The position numbers and the translations under genes are program-made. The notes under the pieces were generated by a model that was given only the letters and a program-made list of their open reading frames with translations, had not been told where the DNA came from and did no database searches. From Gammaproteobacteria bacterium (GTDB taxonomy: Bacteria > Pseudomonadota > Gammaproteobacteria > DSM-19610), in contig DRQL01000065.1 in NCBI GenBank assembly GCA_011371465.1, positions 1 to 21,549 of the forward strand: a DNA stretch of 21,549 bases, written 5' to 3'. This document shows, in pieces, positions 21,106 through 21,549 of this stretch (within the stretch, counting starts at the first letter, position 1; each line of letters begins with the position of its first letter).

Positions 21106-21549
21106 AAGACTTAATCCCTAGATTGAGGTTCTCTATGTCAGGTTCCCGTCCAGAGACAGAAACACCCCAAAAAAAGTTCATCCGGTCCGTAATGCAGGAA
21201 GACCGTGTACACCCTGCACGCTGTGAACTGCCTGTGTGCCCGGGAGCTGCCGGTCGACATCGAAGCGTTGTATTTTCCCAACTAACCTCGGATTGCTCTG
21301 CCGCCCTACGTTACGGATGTGCATTATTCATACAATAGGGTAAAAATACAATACTTTTTTCAAAATTTTTTGCTCCCCGGTGCGTCGATTGTGGAATAAA
21401 TATCGCACTTGTCGTTATTTTGCTACAAAGGCACGCCGGTGACGAACCGGCAGAACCGGGCAGACAATGCGATGATTCCCCCTGCCAATAAGCAATATAC
21501 GGGCCACTGATCCCGGCACAGCCGGGCAGGCCCCCTCCGGCCGCCGCTC
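21106..21549. other. Non-coding divergent region right of the FAAL gene
   Basis: This 444-nt stretch has no convincing gene. From left to right it holds a doubtful 67-codon ORF (21135-21338) and then a distinctly AT-rich patch (about 21320-21420). The patch contains two copies of ATACAATA (21330-21337, 21346-21353) and runs of A and T. A GC-rich segment follows with two perfect hairpins, GCCGGT/ACCGGC (21435-21451, 5-nt loop) and CCCGGC/GCCGGG (21512-21526, 3-nt loop). It most likely holds promoters for the FAAL gene and for a rightward gene beyond the edge, with a structured leader. No known riboswitch class is recognised. Confidence 0.5.
21135..21338 (+). CDS. Doubtful small hypothetical ORF
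   Basis: This is a 67-codon ORF starting MSGSRPETETPQKKFIRS, with a fair ribosome binding site (GAGG, 7 nt spacing). It begins 29 nt from the FAAL start on the opposite strand. The first 17 residues look protein-like and loosely resemble the (K/R)(K/R)FIR opening of PilZ-domain proteins, but the rest (Cys-rich, irregular) resembles no family I know. An A7 run lies right after the opening segment. It may be a chance ORF in a leader, or a decayed gene remnant. I do not assign a function. Confidence 0.15.
   Translation: MSGSRPETETPQKKFIRSVMQEDRVHPARCELPVCPGAAGRHRSVVFSQLTSDCSAALRYGCALFIQ

Noticed and set aside
21435..21526. Cobalamin riboswitch
   Set aside because: GGTGACGAACCGG and GCCACTGA look superficially like its boxes, but they are about 60 nt apart instead of close together. 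The B12-box consensus is absent.

Overview
The window is a stretch of GC-rich bacterial chromosome, almost certainly from a gammaproteobacterium outside the Enterobacterales. Its backbone is the conserved gammaproteobacterial block nnr-tsaE-amiB-mutL-miaA-hfq-hflX-hflK-hflC-DUF2065-hisZ-purA, with queG divergent from nnr. hisZ (absent from E. coli) and a MutL that carries the metal-binding endonuclease motifs point to a lineage like Pseudomonas or the Chromatiales-type sulfur and environmental gammaproteobacteria. I cannot name the genus.

Layout. Positions 1-11876 are one long leftward (minus-strand) series, read from right to left: nnr, tsaE, amiB, mutL, miaA, hfq, hflX, hflK, hflC, a DUF2065 membrane protein, hisZ and the 5' end of purA. 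Most genes are close or overlapping. The exceptions are the tsaE-amiB gap (165 nt), which holds promoter-like and operator-like repeats, the miaA-hfq gap (143 nt), a GC-rich hairpin between hfq and hflX, and an intrinsic terminator after hflC. From 11914, queG reads rightward and ends by sharing stop-codon bases with the convergent rsmI. rsmI is divergent from lpoA-yraN-dolP-like (the rsmI/lpoA/yraN/dolP neighbourhood of E. coli, but without diaA). A GlcD-like FAD oxidase follows. Two leftward genes close the window: an extended SDR and a fatty-acyl-AMP ligase (FAAL), separated by a strong UUCG-loop terminator. The last 444 nt contain no convincing gene. They look like a divergent promoter/leader region for the FAAL and for whatever lies to the right.

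How the genes work together. The left block combines tRNA modification (TsaE for t6A, MiaA for i6A, QueG for queuosine), RNA chaperoning (Hfq), ribosome rescue (HflX), membrane protease control (HflKC acting on FtsH), mismatch repair (MutL), septal murein cleavage (AmiB), NAD(P)HX repair (Nnr) and histidine/purine synthesis (HisZ, PurA). The middle block serves the envelope (LpoA, a DolP-like lipoprotein) and the ribosome (RsmI). The right end is the accessory-looking part: FAAL plus SDR suggests a specialised acyl-lipid or lipopeptide pathway, most of which would lie beyond position 21549.

I found no tRNA or rRNA genes, CRISPR arrays, insertion sequences or phage genes. Most of the window is conserved housekeeping DNA. 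The observations worth checking are regulatory structures, gene-order changes and the FAAL end.
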